Positions 57,704-64,000 of a stretch of DNA of 64,000 nt are shown here, piece after piece. The notes under the pieces were generated by a model, which made no database searches, had not been told where the DNA came from, and was given only the letters and a program-made list of their open reading frames with translations. Within the stretch, counting starts at the first letter, position 1. The number at the start of each line of letters is the position of its first letter. The DNA comes from Dillenia suffruticosa (Eukaryota > Streptophyta > Magnoliopsida > Dilleniales > Dilleniaceae): contig JAVTVX010000010.1 of the NCBI GenBank assembly GCA_033439265.1, positions 24,727,056 to 24,791,055 on the forward strand. The letters run 5' to 3'. Both the position numbers and the translations under genes were made by a program.

Positions 57704-58279
57704 CTTTCTATTAATTATGTGACTAAAGTACAAACCTTTCTGCCCATTGATGACCCCAAGAATCAACTGCGTGTTTAATCATGTGATGATGTGAGGTGAG
57801 GATTGCGATTATGTTAAGTCGTCCTGAGGGGGAGTCACCGGCCACCGTTAATGCAACCGACGACGACGACGGGCAACGAACAGATTGTTATATCCCTTAA
57901 TCAAGATAATAATTTTAACTCATAATCTAAATTATTCGATTAATTCGATTCAAATATTATGTGTCTCAATTTATGGATTGATTCTTTCAACAACTATATT
58001 TTTATTCTCAAAATCTAAATTCAAGATTTTGATTAAACGAATGTAATATTCTACTATTAAATTCAGATAACGTGAATACAATAAAATTAAAAATTGAATT
58101 TCTTCAAACGTATTAAATTTTTTAATCAAATCTCAAATTCGAAACTTGAAAATGAAAAAAATTACGTTAAAAGAGCTCCCTCTAAGTTGAATTTAATAAA
58201 ACTCAAATCAGATTAATTAGAATATAGTTCCGATATGAATGAATATGTATATATATTTTTTTGGTACAGACCGGTGGAT

Positions 58280-58301
58280 ACACACACACACACACACACA
58301 C

Positions 58302-58336
<35 letters not shown>

Positions 58337-58344
58337 TGTATGTA
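58280..58344. repeat. Compound (CA)n(TATG)n microsatellite
   Basis: About 11 CA units pass through a short AT stretch into about nine TATG units. Overlapping open frames (repeating T-H or Y-V-C-M) are artefacts. Confidence 0.95.
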
Positions 58345-60479
58345 TAAAAGACTTGGGGACCAAAAAAAAAATATATAAAAGAGACAAAGTCGACAAAGTC
58401 CATACTTGGGACACTGGGCCAGTCCTGGATGTCAATGTCTATGGCACCTAAAGGCCGAAAAAAAAGGGGTGTCCAAAGTATCAACACCCAAAAAAATCCA
58501 AGAATGACCCCAGGAGGCGAGCTTCGATGTGGGCCAGTGCCTGGTGTTTCACCTTACCGACATGACAATAGTTGGTAGTCCCTCTTGGGCTTAGCCCACA
58601 GCCATTTCCAGTCCACTTATGAATGGAAGCTATGAATGGTGTCCCAAAAATTACCGATCAAAGATCGGGTGACCGTTTTTAACGAAAGATAACATATTTG
58701 AAATTTAAAAATAAAAAATAATTTAAAAGAGTCAATTTCTTAATAAATTTTATAAAAATTAATTAAGTAAATTTTAAATACCAATCGATAAAAAAAATTA
58801 CTGATCAAAGAATGATAGACAATAATAAAATAGAAAAAAAAAACCTTCATGGTTCTTTTTTATTTTTAAATAGATTAATATCGTTGTAGGGAGCAAAATT
58901 TCAAAATCATTTTTTCCTTTAGAAAAAATTATTTCCTGTAATCAACACTAGTTGACATAGGTAAGATAGACACCAATTTAACTCCCTCAGGCATAGAAAA
59001 AATAATATTGAGAGATATATTCTCACACAAAATGAACCCTATAATAATCAATCCAGATTAATCGAGATAAAATTGGATGATTGATCAAATCACGATTAGA
59101 AAAAAACAATGATTTCCTTTAAACAAGACTCTGATTTAAAATTTCGTAAATTTGGAAAAAAGGAAAAGGGGAATGTGTTTATCTGAATCATCACTGGTTT
59201 TCACTTCCAAAAATTGGAATCAAATTAAAACCTCAAGTTTCCAAATGAAGATTCCATAGAAGGAATTATCAATCAAGCTTACTCTCTTTCTTCATTGAGA
59301 GGGCTACTATGTCCTTTTGACGAGGGTGGAGATATGGGGCTTCAAACCCTTTGTCACTCATGGAGGTTTGAATCCTTTGGCTCGGTATCATTAAGACTCT
59401 GGTGTGGGGCAGGTTCTTCAAGGAGCTTCATAGGTTTTGGCTTTAATTACGAAGCATTATATATTACTGGAAGTCAAAAAAAAAAAAAAAAAAAAATAGC
59501 GGCTCACATAGATAAGGGTATTCTCAGGATGTGGTCGATGTCTCCTTTGTCTACCAATGCAACGTGTTTGTGAAAATGACCAAATGAAGGTGAAGGCTGA
59601 AACGGAATTGATTTTTCTTTTGATTGTAATGTGTGTGTTATTGAATGGATTGTGATTTGTATGGTTTGCCTCTTCTGTTTGGAATTCGGCGGTATTGTTG
59701 ACATTTTTTCAAATTGTAATCTCTTCTTCCTCTAGTCTTGTTCCTGAAAATCCATGGGTTATGGCCAATATAGTTGTTTGATTTTGATCCCATGTTTTGT
59801 TTCTTTCCTTGAAACACAACAATGATAAAAATAACCATAGCCATGACTTCTCGGAATGCCCCCAATCCCTTCCTCGCTCTCCCTCTTTCTCTTCTGTTTG
59901 TTCTCACAGATCATGGGAAAGATATCTTGGTGAAAATTCATTAAGAGGTTATCTGACGTGTTGGAAGCTTGTGGTGTTGGAGTCCATGTTTGTCGGTGTC
60001 CATGATGACGGACATACTTCCTTTCCACCAACAAGAAGCTTTTAAAGGAAGTTTGATTTTATGATTTCCACACCGACTAAAAAACACGTGATTCAATCTC
60101 AATCGATCTGAATTCCGTTCCGTCAAGAGATAATAATTTTACTTTTGGAATTCCTTGTCTAATATTGACAATGTGGTGTCAGAACAAATGATTTGAGACA
60201 GATTGGTATGATGCATATCTCCTAGCACCCATTTCATTTTTAATCTTGTAAAAGTTATGTTATTTTCTCTCGATCCAAAATGGGTTGCTCTTTATTTATA
60301 TGAAATCACTCTGGTGCCTAGAGCATGGTTGCATATATGTGACTCGTGCTGGGAGATTAAAAGCAGTTTTCGAGTATGTGTTGGTGTCCATCTTTATCTA
60401 ATTAATTTCTCAACGGCTCTTATTAATATGAGCTGCTTTTGGTGCATCATCTCTTTCGGTAAACAACTGTTTATCACCG

Positions 60480-60673
60480 ACAACATTGGTCGGCACAGTT
60501 GGCAAAAGACGCTGCGTCATGCCACCATACCCGGGTTCGATTTGGCATGGAAGCGGAAAAAATGAATGTTGAGAGATCCATCCCCCCTAAAATAGGCCTT
60601 GCAATGGTTAGTCTAGATTTAGTTGGAATAAAATCTCATATCGGCCTAGTCAAGGTACCAAAAAAAAAAAAAA
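60480..60673 (+). mobile_element. Possible SINE with poly(A) end
   Basis: Contains gggttcgattt (B-box-like) near 60534, with agttggcaaaagacg upstream as a candidate A box, and ends in a run of 14 A at 60660-60673 about 130 bp later. No target-site duplication confirmed. Confidence 0.3.
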
Positions 60674-62390
60674 TTTGTTTTTCACCGGCACCAGCACCAA
60701 CATAGTTACAATTATTGGGATGTGGCATGGTTCAGAGGGAGAGAATTTTGTATCAAGGGAAAATGTGACAATTGGGTCTGAGCTCCATTTTTTAGAAAAC
60801 GTCTCTTCAAATTTGGAGGATTTCAGGGGAAAAAAAAGAAGGTTTAAATTTATAATAAAACATTTAAAATATACTAAATTTTAGTAATAACAAACATTAT
60901 TTAACTTTTACCTTATAACAATATGGGAATTATGATCTCGCCCCTAAAGCAAAAGGAATAAAGATTAACTTACAATAACTAGGCTAGACTATTAGTGTAT
61001 GCAATCTCAAAAATTAATCCACAGAAATTCATAGAAACTCTTTTACAAAACTTTTAACCAAGAAAAAAGGGGAGAGAGGAATTTGGATGCCCGAGTTCCA
61101 TGAGGTTTTATTTAAAATCAAATGAATATCAGAAAAATGTGGAGTTTAATTTTTAGTTCAATATTTTTGTTATTTAAAACTAAATAAAAGATAAAATTCA
61201 ATTTTAGTTCTACAATAGGAAAAAAAGAATTTTAAAATAAAAATCCTGTAAAAAAATTCGTGAGTATCATAGGAACTTCTTAATTACTGCATCATTTATT
61301 TCATGAATTTTCATATTATCTCATACGGAGAAATTCATTGTAAATTCACATTTTACTTTTTAATTCTAAATTTCAAATTTTATTTAAAAATTTTAGCTCT
61401 AATGAAGTGAATTTCTCTGATTTCAAACACAAAATATAAATGCCAATTTGAACAATCGAAAAAAGTTGAACACAGCTTTGATGTCATATTAAAGAATAGA
61501 ATATTAGTTTGATATCATAGTTAAATATATAAAATAATAATATTATTATTAAATACTAACGATTCATTATTTTAATGAAATATTATAATATATTGAATTT
61601 ATATAGAAAATTTACAAAAATAAATGTTTCAAATATACAAACAAAAGAAAGTAAAATTTTTCAAAATCACTGCACCCAAATGCTAAAAAAAAAAACAAGA
61701 AGGATGATGATATTCATTGTAGGTGGTTCTATCTGATTTTATCACAGTCCACAGAACAGATAATATGAATCATCATTAACCGATCTATATTTAATATAAA
61801 ACTGAATATATAATAGACAAATTGCCACGTACCACAATCACAAAATTATAGTATTTTTGGTTATTAATGAAAACCAAAAAGAAATTATGATGTCTTCGAT
61901 TAAAAAAAATAAATGTCATTTCATTGACAATTTGGATTTCAAGCTACATAAATTCAGAAAACAACTCATGTCGTTCATATTTGCTAATTAAATATACAAA
62001 TTCTACAATTATTAGTTTGTTGTTTTGCTTTCACTGCATTTATCTGGATTCGCTTCTTCTGCTCCCTTTCCCCCCGAGGTAAGAAAGGATTGAAATACAG
62101 CCAACAGAAAAAAAAAATAGAAAAAATGTGAAACTTCCAACCAAAAAAATATTCACTATCATTTCCTTCTTTTTTGGCCTTGGTTCCATAAAAAAGAATC
62201 TTCATCACTTTGGTCCCTTGCAACGTTATTCCTCATCTTCGTCTTTCTCTTCCATTAACAAACAAACAAACACACTACAAAGAGAGAAGGACAAGACACT
62301 CCAATTTCCTCTACTATTTAGTATACCCTCAAATTATTGCTCTCGACCCACAAAAGAAACAGAGAAAACACAAAAAAAAAAAAAAAAAAA

Positions 62391-63622
62391 ATGTTTCAAC
62401 ATTTGCTCTCAGTTTTCCTAATCCTTCTACTTCATCAATTCACATTTGTGAATTCAAAGCGAGAATTGGTAACAACACCACCATTGCCTATTCTCCCCCT
62501 CCCAACATATGCCCAATTGAAATGGCAGCAAAGAGAGATCATAATGTTCCTCCACTTTGGTGTCAACACCTTCACAGACTCAGAATGGGGCACGGGCAAA
62601 GAAAACCCGGCCATTTTCAACCCCGTCGGTCTCAATGCGAACCAGTGGGCTAGCGTGGCTGCAGACACCGGAATTTCTCTCATGATTCTCACTGCCAAAC
62701 ACCATGATGGGTTTTGTCTGTGGCCATCTCGGTACACTGACCATTCTGTGATTCGCAGTCCCTGGAAAGATGGACATGGTGACGTTGTTAGAGAGTTTGT
62801 CAATGCTGCCAAATCCCGGAATATTGATTGCGGTCTTTATCTCTCCCCTTGGGATAGACATGATCCTCGTTATGGCCATGATTTGGCTTACAATCAATAT
62901 TACATGGCCCAATTGCAAGAATTGCTCAAAAAGTATATCATGAATCTCTTCCTTACTTTTCCTTTTTATTTATTTATTTTTCATATTATATTATAAAATG
63001 CGCACCACTAAAATTCTAGACTAATAACTTGGAGATGATTTTTTTTTTTTTTGGTTTAGTTACGGGAGCGTTAGAGAAATGTGGTTTGACGGAGCAAAGG
63101 GTTCAGATGCACCAAACATGTCATACTACTTTGGAGATTGGTTTGCTATGGTGAATGAATTGCAGAGTTCAGTTAACATATTTTCAGATGCCGGACCAGG
63201 CGTCAGATGGGTCGGCAATGAAAATGGGTTCGCCGGAAGCACATGCTGGTCCATGATTAATCGAACTTCACTCTCAATTGGAAACGCTAGCATTGTTGGG
63301 TAAATATACTTCTACCTAGTTATCCTCTTATTATTTACACTATAATCGGTTAAGGAGAAATCTTGTCTTTTATCCAAAAAAGAAAAAAAAAATAAAAAGA
63401 AAAAGCTTCTTCAGCTACCAAACATAAATAAATTGCTTTATAATACGGTTGATAGTCTTTGTCGCATTAATATTTTTGTCATAACTAGATCATAACTCAA
63501 CTATAGAAAGATTTACCTTTCTCTGTACAAAATCGAAGATTTGATTCTTAAAAATAAATTTAGAGAGATTAAGTACATGTAATGTTTACTTGGTGTGATC
63601 GATCTTAGTACTTGATTTTTGA

Positions 63623-63658
<36 letters not shown>

Positions 63659-64000
63659 TTCATAATAATGAATAATTTCACTATTTTAAAAAATTAAAAA
63701 TTATAAATAATCTTTCGTAAGTGTCCAAAATAATTGTGTCTTGTAGGTATTTGAACAAGGGAGACGCAAAAGGTACAGATTGGTTGCCACCAGAGTGTGA
63801 CGTTTCGATTCGTCCAGGTTGGTTTTGGCACAAATCTGAAACACCTAAGAAGGTTAGCCAATTACTAAAAATATATTACAATTCCGTGGGACGAAATTGT
63901 GTGTTACTCATAAACGTACCACCAAATACAACCGGGCTCATATCCGAGACCGATGTTCAAAGGTTAAAGGAATTTAGAAATGCACTTGACACAATTTTTA
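62391..64000 (+). CDS. FUC1: Alpha-L-fucosidase, FUC1 type (GH29), partial
   Basis: Glycoside hydrolase family 29, like Arabidopsis FUC1, a secreted enzyme acting on alpha-1,3/1,4-linked fucose on glycans. Exons seen: 62391-62932, 63060-63299 and 63747 to the window edge, 345 residues in all. The C-terminal part (about 160 residues by comparison with FUC1) lies outside. The first 22 or so residues (MFQHLLSVFLILLLHQFTFV) form a signal peptide. Family motifs: LHFGVNTFTDSEWG, TAKHHDGFCLWPS, GLYLSPWDRH, the nucleophile segment MWFDGAKG (D191) in exon 2, FSDAGPGVRWVGNE and GTDWLPPECDVSIRPGWFWH. The start is the first ATG, after a run of A, and begins the signal peptide; the open frame extends upstream without family resemblance. 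Confidence 0.93.
63625..63654. repeat. (AT)n microsatellite in FUC1 intron 2
   Basis: About 14 AT units in the second intron. Confidence 0.9.

Larger units (their letters stand above)
55767..62390. other. Gene-poor 6.6 kb interval before FUC1
   Basis: It contains a poly(T) run with SINE-like flanks near 55990-56090, a short (CA)n near 56613-56630, an (AT)n at 57680-57702, a run of 13 G at 57385-57397, compound microsatellites at 58280-58344, and a possible SINE at 60480-60673. Several open frames of 60-100 codons exist (for example 59295-60045) but none resembles a known family. No RNA gene was recognised. Confidence 0.55.

Noticed and set aside
59295..60045. Several frames of 80-92 codons on both strands
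   Set aside because: No family motif, no splice-supported extension and no consistent frame; likely chance in less AT-rich repeat DNA.

Overview
This is nuclear DNA of a dicot plant, probably woody. The intergenic DNA is AT-rich and full of microsatellites, transposon debris and poly(A)/poly(T) runs. The split genes have GT/AG introns of 0.1 to 3.2 kb. Every recognisable protein is a plant family (MUR3-like GT47, RH7 helicase, OMA1, PLS-type PPR, CYP704, FUC1). I cannot name the species from sequence alone.

Region 1 (1-2500): decayed repeats, including a minus-strand LINE remnant with zf-RVT and RNase H homology. Region 2 (2.7-31.4 kb): a tandem array of single-exon GT47 glycosyltransferases of the MUR3/KATAMARI1 group, which work in the Golgi on wall-polysaccharide (typically xyloglucan) side chains. 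Four copies are intact on the + strand (2764, 9508, 16268, 21842). One is a frameshifted, 3'-truncated pseudogene (27049). One is an inverted, 5'-truncated pseudogene (30596-31390, minus). The two middle copies sit in a duplicated unit of about 6.3 kb (5435-11800 and 12735-19058). A third partial unit (19312-20237) and two smaller flank duplications show that copies were gained and lost by unequal exchange. The two middle proteins share an unusual change in the conserved G-D-S-x-T-R-R-S motif (GRSFTRQS). Between the two pseudogenes lies a Mutator-like element with long inverted repeats that appears to carry a captured host gene fragment (28439-29929). Further on is a TRIM-like LTR element (32510-33175).

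Region 3 (34.9-55.8 kb): a gene-dense stretch of apparently single-copy genes, all on the + strand. It holds a nucleolar DEAD-box helicase RH7 (14 exons), a 5' fragment duplicate of OMA1, the full OMA1 mitochondrial metalloprotease (3 exons), an intronless E-type PPR protein, and a CYP704C-type cytochrome P450 (6 exons). Region 4 (55.8-62.4 kb): gene-poor repeats. Region 5 (62391 to the right edge): the first three exons of a FUC1-type alpha-L-fucosidase, cut by the window end.

Region 3 genes are unrelated housekeeping neighbours. The biological interest is the GT47 array and the record of duplication, loss, inversion and transposon capture around it. Exon coordinates were read by hand from splice consensus, reading-frame continuity and protein-family conservation.
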